Positions 8,905 to 17,900 of a DNA stretch of 37,583 nucleotides are shown in pieces. Below the pieces are notes generated by a model. That model saw only the letters and a list, made by a program, of their open reading frames with translations. It ran no database searches and was not told the origin of the DNA. The position numbers were made by a program, and so were the translations under genes. Position 1 is the stretch's first letter. Each line of letters opens with the position of its first letter. The stretch lies in the NCBI RefSeq assembly GCF_025060755.1, contig NZ_JANYUY010000068.1:1-37583 (forward strand), given 5' to 3'. The stretch is from Paenibacillus doosanensis (lineage in GTDB: Bacteria; Bacillota; Bacilli; Paenibacillales; NBRC-103111).

Positions 8905-9243
8905 CTATCGTTTGTTTACCCGGTACTTTTTGAAATAACCGCGAATTTGCTTCGCCTCCTGAAACACCCGGTAAGGCTTGCTCACGACTCTGGCCGGCAA
9001 GTTCAACAAAAAACGGCTCACGTCGCTGCGGTATTCTTCCGTCATCCGGGACGGTTTGCTGCGGATTCTCCGGTACACTTCATCGTACAATTCATGAGCC
9101 AAATCGATCTTCAGCGAAAGCAGCCGGCCGCAGTTTCGGCATTGAATTTCGGAGATGCGGTCGTTCATATAGCCGATAACATGATGATGCTCCTGCTTGC
9201 ACTGCGTACAATATAGAAAAGCTTCCAGCCGGGTCTCCTTCAT
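8905..9243 (-). CDS. small zinc-ribbon protein, function unknown
   Basis: A 112-residue soluble protein with two Cys pairs, C12-x2-C15 and C35-x2-C38, spaced like a zinc ribbon, then a basic helical C-terminal half (many Arg/Lys, ending YFKKYRVNKR) that could contact nucleic acid. I recognise it only as a conserved hypothetical type in Paenibacillus-like bacteria. Its ATG overlaps the TGA of the SorC-type regulator gene (ATGA), so it is translated by coupling and probably works in the same circuit. There is no signal peptide or membrane segment. The role is unknown. Confidence 0.75.
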   Translation of the reverse strand: MKETRLEAFLYCTQCKQEHHHVIGYMNDRISEIQCRNCGRLLSLKIDLAHELYDEVYRRIRSKPSRMTEEYRSDVSRFLLNLPARVVSKPYRVFQEAKQIRGYFKKYRVNKR

Positions 9244-10232
9244 GGCGATTCCTCCATCGACAGTTTGGAATGGGACGGTTGTTCTCTTAAACGGGCCGAT
9301 AGACCGGACGCCGTTTCTTCGTCGGTAATAAGCACGTGCAAATAATTTCCTTTGAGCGCGGCCAAAATGCTGTCGATCTTATGCGAGCCGACGGCAATGC
9401 CGATCACGGTCTTCACGGATCGCAGCTGCTCCAGTTCCATGCCTATCACTTTATTATTGATCGGATGCCGGCACAGAGCGCCGTTCTTGTCGATAAAACG
9501 GGAGTTAATATCCGCTACCGCGTCCATCGCCTTAAGCTCCTGCAGCACATCTGCGGTTAAGTAGCCGATCTGTTCCATCGTCGATAGAGCGAACGGATTG
9601 CCGATCCCTACGAGCGCCAGATCGATCTGCTTGCCTTCCTCCAACACGGAAGCGATATGAGGAAGCTGAACAAGCTGGTTTTTGAGCTCCTCCGTCTCAA
9701 CCACGGCCGGAGCGTACAGCGATTCGCATTTCGCCCCCAATTTTTTGGACAGCTCATAGGCGATTTGATTGGAGTGAATCTCGGTCTTATCGTTGCCCAT
9801 ACCTCCGACCAGAGGGATGATCTTCACATGATCCTTTTTTTCAAAAGGAAACTCTTTGACCGCGCAATGCAGCGTCGTCCCCCAGGAGACCCCGATCCGC
9901 TCCGCCTGCTTCATCGTTCGTAAGACGAATTGCGCGGCAGCCTTGCCGACGGTGCTGTAGATCAAATCCTCGTTTAAATCGCGGGTAGGCACGACGACCG
10001 CCTGCTTGAGCGCAAAAGCGGCTTCAAGCTCCTTCTCCAGCTCGCCCGCTTCCGGCCGCTCGTCATGAATGACGATCTCCACGATGCCTTCATCCCGCGC
10101 TTTTTGCAGCAGCTTGGACACGGCGGGACGTGAAATGCCGTACTTGACCGCAATCTTCTCCTGCGTCCACGATTCGAAATAATACAGCTTGCATATTTTG
10201 ATAATAAATTGTTTTTCCTCGGCATTTAACAT
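9240..10232 (-). CDS. SorC-family (DeoR-like) sugar-responsive transcription regulator
   Basis: A 330-residue DNA-binding regulator. Residues about 18-50 form a helix-turn-helix (WTQEKIAVKYGISRPAVSKLL); residues about 60-320 are the SorC effector domain related to sugar-phosphate isomerases, with the signatures GVSWGTT, PLVGGMG, GIGNP and IGIAVGSHK. Family members bind phosphorylated sugars and act as activators or repressors. It is cotranscribed with the zinc-ribbon gene downstream. A promoter and a perfect palindrome lie just upstream, consistent with autoregulation. No sugar-metabolism operon is adjacent on the same strand; the nearest is the convergent ABC/HAD operon, which is a plausible but unproven target. 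Confidence 0.88.
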   Translation of the reverse strand: MLNAEEKQFIIKICKLYYFESWTQEKIAVKYGISRPAVSKLLQKARDEGIVEIVIHDERPEAGELEKELEAAFALKQAVVVPTRDLNEDLIYSTVGKAAAQFVLRTMKQAERIGVSWGTTLHCAVKEFPFEKKDHVKIIPLVGGMGNDKTEIHSNQIAYELSKKLGAKCESLYAPAVVETEELKNQLVQLPHIASVLEEGKQIDLALVGIGNPFALSTMEQIGYLTADVLQELKAMDAVADINSRFIDKNGALCRHPINNKVIGMELEQLRSVKTVIGIAVGSHKIDSILAALKGNYLHVLITDEETASGLSARLREQPSHSKLSMEESP

Positions 10233-10262
10233 GAGCGACCGCCTAACATTTGTTCTATCTTC

Positions 10263-10274
10263 TTACAATTGTAA
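10263..10274. promoter_or_regulatory. perfect palindrome, candidate SorC operator
   Basis: TTACAATTGTAA is a perfect 12-nt inverted repeat, placed at the expected transcription start of the regulator gene, immediately downstream of its -10 box. An operator here would block or tune its own promoter. Confidence 0.5.
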
Positions 10275-10276
10275 TA

Positions 10277-10306
10277 ACTATAAAATGGCTGCGGCGGCAC
10301 CGTCAA
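10277..10306 (-). promoter_or_regulatory. promoter of the SorC-regulator operon
   Basis: Minus-strand TTGACG (10301-10306), 18-nt spacer, TATAGT (10277-10282), about 45 nt before the start codon. Confidence 0.6.
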
Positions 10307-10349
10307 GTTAAGAATCCGTAAACGCTTGTTCAGACATGGTCCCCTGAAG

Positions 10350-10520
10350 GAACAAATCCCCCAAAAGTGACGTGATGCTCTGAAGCTTATTCCGTCCGCA
10401 TCCAGCCTAAGCTGGATCGGCGTCTAACTCTTCCTCTGGGATCGTTCTATGGGTAGACTTTCCTTTCGGGGGAGACCACGGATTTCCACAGGATATGGCT
10501 GCGCATCATTTCCTAAACAA
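10350..10520 (+). ncRNA. candidate structured RNA, copy A (171-nt repeated element)
   Basis: This element is present twice in the window. Its 171 nt align without gaps to 36933-37103 with 10 differences. In plus-strand reading it folds as an outer stem TCCCCC/GGGGGA (10357-10368 with 10463-10473), a hairpin ATCCAGC-CTAA-GCTGGAT (10400-10417) and a stem GTCTA/TAGAC (10422-10426 with 10454-10458). A pseudoknot helix GTGATGC/GCATCAT (10372-10378 with 10503-10509) crosses the outer stem. A hairpin with an A-run before it follows directly. There is no open reading frame or terminal inverted repeat. I do not recognise the family. Strand is inferred from the fold and terminator position. Confidence 0.6.
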
Positions 10521-10521
10521 C

Positions 10522-10554
10522 AAAAAGCCGCCTCCGGCAAAACCGTTCGGCTTT
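10522..10554. terminator. hairpin terminator between RNA copy A and the GH105 gene
   Basis: The arms AAAGCCG and CGGCTTT enclose an inner CGG/CCG pairing. The T-run is better on the minus strand (CGGCTTTTTG), so it probably ends the GH105 transcript, and it may also end the plus-strand RNA, where only TTT follows. A second small hairpin, GGGGACAGCCCC, lies just beyond. Confidence 0.6.
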
Positions 10555-10606
10555 GCGGGGACAGCCCCTGCGGTCCCGGTTCCGCTCCTTTATGCAAACC
10601 CGGGTA

Positions 10607-11722
10607 TTATTCTTCGGCCGCTTCGAGCTCCAGACAAGCCATAACGAATGGCGCATAGCCTTTCGGATCGTCTCTGCGGGTAGGCTCGCTGATGTAATAA
10701 GCGTATGAGCCGTCGCGGTACGGATTATTGCCGAGGCCCGCTACGCTGCAAATATGATCCAGGTACCAATGTCCGTTCTCATCTTGTCCAACGCAGTGTT
10801 CGATCAGCCCGGCATGTCCGCGTTTGGCGGCTTGCAGGGCGTTTTTGCCCAAATAGCCTTTGCGGGCGCCTTTGGCCAGCGCGCATACGAACATCGCCGA
10901 ACCGGACGCTTCCAAATAATTGCCTTTACGGGCGCCCTGATCGAGCACCTGGTACCACATGCCCGAATTCTGATCCTGCACGCGCATGATCGCCCCGGCC
11001 AAACGATGGAAGATGCCGACGATTTGTCCGCGCTTCGGATGATCCAGCGGCAAGTAGTCGAGCACGTCGACTATCGCCATGACGTACCAGCCGACCGCGC
11101 GTCCCCAGAAGTGAGGCGAACACCCTGTCTCCTTATTCGCCCAGCGCTCTTCTCTTGTCTCATCCCAGCCATGATACAGCAGGCCCGTCTCAGGATCGCG
11201 AGATACTTTTTCCATCAGCAAAATTTCATTGGCGACGTCGTCGAACCACTCGTGCTCTCCCGACATTTGAGCATAGGCCGCAAGCAGCGGAGACGTCATA
11301 TATACGCCGTCCAGCCACATTTGGAACGGATAAATTTTCTTATGCCACAGTCCGCCCTCGCTTGTGCGGGGATGGCCCTTCAATTGCGTTACAAGCAGCT
11401 CGATCGCTTTCTTGTATTTCTCTTCCCCGGTTTGTTCGTACAGCAAAAACAGCGATTTGCCTTGGTTGATTTGATCTACGTTATATTCATTCAGATCGTA
11501 GGTGTCGATAGTGCCGTCTTCGCGGATAAACAGGTCCATGTTTTCTTTAATGTAGCGATAATACTTTTCGTCCCCCGTTTTCCGCCACAAACGCTCCATT
11601 GCGGTCAGCGCGCATCCGTTTTCATAATTCCAGCTTCTTCTCTTTTGAAACGGCATATCGGATACGATAGGGTACTTCTTCATGAAAGAGTCCGCCATAG
11701 TTACAGACCAAATCGCACTCAT
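10607..11722 (-). CDS. unsaturated rhamnogalacturonyl/glucuronyl hydrolase (GH105, YteR-like)
   Basis: A 371-residue (alpha/alpha)6-barrel hydrolase that removes the unsaturated uronic acid left at the end of oligosaccharides by pectin or rhamnogalacturonan lyases. The family's key residues are visible: Asp83 in YNVDQINQG and Asp138 in MWLDGVYM, matching the two aspartates known from Bacillus YteR, and His/Trp-rich segments such as SPHFWGRAVGW line the site. There is no signal peptide, so it acts in the cytoplasm on imported oligomers. The start has GGAGGA upstream. The lyase gene lies directly upstream in the same direction, separated by a terminator and a 217-nt gap, so GH105 probably has its own promoter. 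Confidence 0.92.
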   Translation of the reverse strand: MSAIWSVTMADSFMKKYPIVSDMPFQKRRSWNYENGCALTAMERLWRKTGDEKYYRYIKENMDLFIREDGTIDTYDLNEYNVDQINQGKSLFLLYEQTGEEKYKKAIELLVTQLKGHPRTSEGGLWHKKIYPFQMWLDGVYMTSPLLAAYAQMSGEHEWFDDVANEILLMEKVSRDPETGLLYHGWDETREERWANKETGCSPHFWGRAVGWYVMAIVDVLDYLPLDHPKRGQIVGIFHRLAGAIMRVQDQNSGMWYQVLDQGARKGNYLEASGSAMFVCALAKGARKGYLGKNALQAAKRGHAGLIEHCVGQDENGHWYLDHICSVAGLGNNPYRDGSYAYYISEPTRRDDPKGYAPFVMACLELEAAEE

Positions 11723-11883
11723 TGATTAGTTCCTCCTCAAAATACAGCATGCTCCATATAACATTAGCATATTTGCGGCACAGAAACTTATCGTTTCTTG
11801 CCGATTCCTATCGCATCTTTATATTATTTTGTTCAATCGCGAATCGAATAACCGGCAAGTCCCCCGCGTTTTCCATCCTTATG

Positions 11884-11926
11884 CAAAAGAAAGCCGCGGA
11901 ACCTATACTCCGGGTTCCGCAGCTTG
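11884..11926 (-). terminator. terminator of the giant pectinase gene
   Basis: The minus-strand stem GCTGCGGAACC/GGTTCCGCGGC with a 9-nt loop is followed by TTTCTTTT, 13 nt after the stop codon. Confidence 0.85.
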
Positions 11927-11938
11927 TGCATATATCCG

Positions 11939-14900
11939 TTAATTGATGAAATTCAAGTTTTGCAGCAGCCGCTTCAGCATGACGGCAGCTTGCGCCCGTG
12001 TCGTCCGCTCCGAAGGAGCGAGCGTATGCGCATCGGTTCCCTGCATAATTCCGGCTTGAACGGTCCAGAGAACGGCTTGCTCGGCCCAGCCGCTAATTCC
12101 GGACGCATCGGAGTAAGCCGCCCGGGCCTGGGCGTCCGCAGCCCCGCTCGCCGGCTTCCCTGCGAATTGGGCGGCCCTTGCGATCATCACCGCCATCTGC
12201 TCCCGCGTAATCGTATCGTTAGGCTTAAACTGTCCTTGTTCGAAGCCCTCAACGAGGCCGGCGCTTACGGCGGCATTTACGTCGCCTGCGAACCAGTCTC
12301 CCGGCTTCACGTCGGAGAAGCTTGCGCCCGCGTTCTGCCGATCCAGCCCCAAGGAACGTACAAGCAGGGAAGCGAATTCGGCCCGGGTAACCAGACGGTC
12401 AGGTTCGAACGCATCGGCGTCGGTCCCCTGAACGACCAGCTTGGATGCCAAAAGCTCGATCTCTTTCTGCGCCCAGTGCCGCTTCAAGTCCGTAAACGTT
12501 TTGCCCGCCTCGACGACCGTATAAACCCCATTGCCGGGATGAAGCAGCTTGGCGGTCGTCATTCCGTTCTTCGTCGTAAACACGGCAGGAACGAACCTCA
12601 CTTGCCCTGTAGCCGGGTCCACAATGACGCCGGTTGCTATTGTATCATCCACCGTACCCGGCAAAACGATCGTGTGAACCGCGAATACCGACGCCCCCTC
12701 CAGCTCCTCGCTTCGGCCGTTTGCGTCAACCGTGATTCGGAATTGTACGATAGGCGCAAGCAGCTTCGCTCCCGCCTTCGCCGCCTGCTCCTCTGCGAGA
12801 GCCGTCAGCTTGGAATCGCCTTGGGACATCGTCAAAACGATGTCGGCCTGCTGCGCTCCGGCCGTCTTCAATTTGGCGATGTCGGACAGCGGCAGCTCGT
12901 AGGAAGCAAACCCGGCGTTTACTATGATAGAAACCGAGGACGCTGCAGCAGCTGCCGCCCCGGCCGGAAGCACGAGCCGCAAAGCGGATGCGTCCGAAGG
13001 CATATCGAGCTCGACCGTTTGGCCTCCGCGGTCAGCCGCCGCTTGAATAGCGGCCGATAATTGGGCTGTATCTACAGTCACTTGAACGACCCCGGCGGAC
13101 AACGTGCTCACCTGCATAGCGTCGGCGGACAGCCGTACCGGCCCTTCCGTCGATGTCTCCGTACCGTTATCTGTCGGCGTTGTTCCGCCCGTGTCCGACG
13201 CTGACGCACCGCCTCCACCGCCGCCGGAGGAACCGCCGGAAGATGATCTGCGAATTTTCGCCGTTTGAACCGGCAGCGTCAAAGCTTCGCTTCGGTTGCC
13301 CGCCGCATCTTCGGCCGTCAGCTCGAACGAATACGACGTGCCCGCCGCCAATCCTGCGACGGTATAAGATAAAGCGTCGCCGCCTACAGAAGCCTTCTCG
13401 CTGCCGTTTAACCAGATCCGGTACCGGGCAACGCCGACGTAGTCCTGCGCAGCCGTCCAGTTCAGCTCCGCTGACGAAGTCGTTACGGCGCCCGCCGTCA
13501 GCGCGCCGTTCCACCATACCGGCGCCGTCGTATCCGTCACCGTGACGGCTACGTTCGCGCTGTACACCGCATAGGTTACGCTCGTCACCGTCGCTGCCGC
13601 CGTCCCCGGCTTCAAGCCGGTGATCAGGCCATCCCCGGTTACGCGAACCGCTTCGCTGCCGCCCGACCAGATTACTCGCTGGTCCGCCGTTTCCGGCAGC
13701 ACTGTCGCCTTCACTCTGACCGACGCTCCCGCCTCCAGCGTGAGCGCCGCGCTCTCCGTCTCGATTCCCGTCGCTCCCGTTCCCGACTCCGGCTGCTCCG
13801 GCTGTTCCGGCTCCGGTTTGGAACCGAGGACAAACTCGATCGTGTAAACGCTCGACGTGCCGTCGGCAGCCGTTACGGTCACAACAGCCGCGCCTGGCAC
13901 AGAGCCCGCTTGAGCCGCCGATACGTTCGCAGAGGCGGAATCGCTCACTGCGGCTACGCTAGGAGCGGCCGCTGTTCCCTCAGGCAGGACAACCTGATAA
14001 TGCCTTGTCTGCGAATCGAATTGCGGCAATGGTTCGCCTTGAACCGTAAGCGAACGCAGCGAAGAATTGCTGTCCGGCAGCCCGCCGGACAGTATAGGAT
14101 TCCACTGATCCGTCCCTCCCAACGTCGCTTGAACGGTATACCCGGCCGCTTCCGCAGCCGTCAGCTGTTTGGCCCAGGTCACCCGCTTGTCGGGATTGGC
14201 TCCCGCGCCTTTGCTTAAGTACTCCGCATATCTGGCGGTGCTTTCATTGGCCTCCGCTCCCCAGTTGTTCCAGCCGCCGGGCTTGATATGACCGCCCATC
14301 TCCGTGTTGATGTAGGTCACGCTGGAATACGGACGCCAAGGTCTGCCCAGCTCAACCTGAGACGTCATCCCTGCCTGCGAAGTCAGCGTGCTGTTCAGAA
14401 TCACGTAGCCGGGCTGCCCTTCCGCCGACGATGCGGCTGTTACATAGCCCGGGCCTTCGCTGTGAAGGATGCAATTCTCGAATACGGCGGGGGAATTGCC
14501 GAAGATAAAGTCGACGTCGCCGGCAATGTAGCTGTCAGCGAAATATTGCCGCCCTTTATCAGCGAACAACGTATCCTGATACCCGAGGAGCTTCACGTCC
14601 CGGTACGTTCCGCGGTCTCCTTCCGCATACAAGGCTACCGCTTGCCCCGCGCCCTGCCCGGCGCTGTTCCGGATCGTAATATGCTCCAGCGTAAAATCCG
14701 TGCCGCTCGCCCGCAGCGTATAGCTCCCCGACGTCCCTACTTCCTTGCCGTCCGGCCCGATCGTCTTGGCGGAATCGCCGAATACGATCACCGTGCCGTC
14801 CCGGCTCTCGCCGGACATCGTAAGCAGCTTCTTGGAGGCAGGCACGTACAGCTTCTCTTGATAAATACCGTCTTTGATGCGGATCACGGTCGGAACGGCG

Positions 14901-17900
14901 CTGTTGTCCTGTACGGCGTTAACGGCCTCCGCAACTGTCCGGAAGTCGCCGCTGCCGTCCTGGGCTACGACGATGACCGTCGCCGGAACCGCTTGAATCG
15001 GCTCGGAAGCGTAGCTCTCGCCGCTTTCGCCTACGGCGGCAACCGCGTAGTAATAAGCCTTGCCGTTCGTGAGCCCGGTATCCGTAAAGGAACCGGAGGT
15101 TATCCGATCGCCGGCGACCGTATACGGCCCCGTCCTGTTCTCGCTGCGCACTACCTTATAAGAGGAGGCCCCTTCCGCAGGCAGCCAGCTCAGCCGAACC
15201 CGCTTATCCCCGGCTTCCGCTTGAACCGCTGCCGGTGCGGAAGGCTGTCCGTACTGCCCGGCCGGACGAGCCGCTACCGCGGCGGAGTCCATTCCCGCCG
15301 AGTCCGCGCTTACCGCCGCAACCTTGTAATAGTAAGGCGTACCGTTCGTCAGATGCGAATCCGTGTAGGACGTCGTCTGAACACGGGAAGCAATGACCGT
15401 ATAAGGTCCCTCGTATGCGTCGGAACGCTTGATGTCGTATCCGTCGGCTCCCTGCACCGCAGGCCAGCTTAAAGCAATCTGCCCGTCTCCGGCTTGCGCC
15501 GTTACAGACGGCGTGCCCGGCGGCTCATAAGCGGATGCCTGCAGCGGCGCCGAATCCGGACCTTCTCCGCCGACATTGGTTGCCGACACGACGTAATAAT
15601 ATGCGGCTTGATTCGATAATCCGCCTACTCTGTAGAAAGGATTCGTAATATTAGCCGCTACGGCGACATAGGGCCCTTCCTTGACCGGAGAACGCTTCAC
15701 CGTATAAGAATTGACATTGTCCATCGCATTCCAGCTTAGATCGATCTGCGAATTTCGGGAGATCGCCGTTAAGCCGCTCGGCGCAGCCGGCTTTTCCGCA
15801 AGCTCGGAAGGCGTCGCCTGCACCTGATTGGAATTGCCCGTCTCTCCGTTAATCCCGTTGGCGGTTACGACGTAGTAGTACGTCGTATCGTTGGAGACGG
15901 TAGAATCGATGAACGCCGTTCCGGTAACGCCCGTTTGAATGACGGCATAAGGACCGCCGCTCGTTTCGCTGCGTTTAATAGTATAGGAATCCGCTCCTTG
16001 CACCGCATTCCAGCTCAGCTGCACCGCTTGATTGCCCGGCAGCGCGGACAAGCCTTTGGGAGCTGCCACAGGTTCTACATATATTTTGAAATTATCGAAA
16101 TAAAAGCTCCCGCTTCCTCCCCCCGGCGTTTTGGACAAAATGCGACCGATGCCGTAGGACTTGAAGCCTTTCGTTGAGAAGTCGAATGTTTCCACGAACG
16201 CATCGTCGATGTAAATATCCGCCCGATCCGCCGCCGTGTCGGCCACGATCTTCAGATTGTACCACTTATTTTTCGAATACGGCTCCATCAGCTTGTAGTA
16301 TGCGCCGCTTCCTTTATTGTAAGTTAGCGTATAGGAATTGGAAGCTTCAGGCTGAACCGGCTTCCTGACCTCGATGGCGAATGCCGTCTTGGAGCCGTCC
16401 CCGCTTTGCACTTGAAGCGGTACCGATGTGCCCGATTCCTCAGGGAACATAAAATCGGTATCGATAATAAACGTTCCGTACTGCGGCGTAAATTTGCGTA
16501 TAAACTGCGTATTGACATTCGATTTGTCGTACAAATAAAGCGCTTTGGCGGAATCGTTCCCTTCCGACTCGGCGGGTACGTTCGCGACGACGACCTTATT
16601 CGTTTCCGTCTGCGGAGACGGGCTTACCTCGTAATTGGCCGGGGTGGAATCCGTCGCTTCGTTCTCGAAATCTTCATTCACATAATAGATCGGCTCCGGC
16701 TCTCCGGTCGGTTGTACCGTTACCTCCGACGAATTGGAGCTTTCGCCGTTGGCATTCACCGCGCTGACGACATAATAATACGCCTTCCCCGGAGTAAGCG
16801 GCCGGTCGGTATACATGGCCTCCGTCAAACCTGCCGCTATGACCGTATACGGGCCGCCCGAGACGTCGCTTCGCTTCACGTTATACGAAGCCGCATGCTC
16901 CACGGCATCCCACTGCAGCCCCGCTTGATTATCTCCGGCCTCGGCCTTCAAGCCCGTCGGTTCTGCCGGAAAATCCTCGGCCAGCGGACGAATCTCCACG
17001 CCGCTGAATTGCGACGCGTTATACTTATCGATCCGGTCAACCGCTTTGGAAGCGTCGACCGCCAGACCGTAATACGCTTCGCTGCCGATATCCAGCGTGA
17101 CCGTACCGATCTTGCTCCAGTTTTCCTTATCTTCGGAAACCGATCCCGTCACCTGATTGCCCAAACGAACGAGTTTGATCCAATAAGGAGTATTAATGAA
17201 AGCGTCCGGCTCCACCCGCTGGGTATTCCCGCCGTCCGTCAGACGATGAATCATTACCCCCTTTTTGCCCATCTTAACGTAAGGAATCGAAAGCATGGCC
17301 ATTCGGGACGATGCGGCGAGCGAATCGCGGATCATCACTCCCGCTTCCGCATTGTCGTCCGTCGGCGTAATATGCTCTACTCTCGCAATAATCTCTCCGT
17401 TGCCGGACAGCTTCTGGTACGCATAATGGAAGGCGTCGGCAGAACCGCCGATATCTCCGGCCGACTTGACGGTCAGCGTCTTGGCGTCTCCTTCGAGCTG
17501 AGTATGTCCGGGAATGCCTACGCTGCCGATATCCCGCGATTCCCAAGGGGCAATCGGCCCTGTCGTATTGACATGCACCGTCACATTATCCGATTGCGTA
17601 GACAGCCCCTTCTTGTCAAAAGCCCGCGCAACGATATAATGCGTGCCGTCCGCAAGGCCGCTCAACTCGAATCGGTAAGGCTTTGCCGCCGCCTCGCCCG
17701 CTTTGCTTCCGTCGACGATGAATTCGACTTTGGCGATGTCGCCGCTGCCGCTCGCTTCGGCTTCGATGGTCAGGCTGCCGCCCGCTTCGTAAATCGCGTT
17801 GTTGGACGGCGAAGTTAACGCAACGTCCGGGTTATCGGTATTGGCGCCGTTCTCGTTTCCTTTCGTCACAAGCTCGTTCAAATATACTTCAAGGTTCGTG

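Noticed and set aside
10350-10520. The repeated element as a MITE or insertion-sequence remnant
   Set aside because: No terminal inverted repeats, no target-site duplication at either copy and no transposase fragment; the internal folding and shared 3' hairpin design fit an RNA better.
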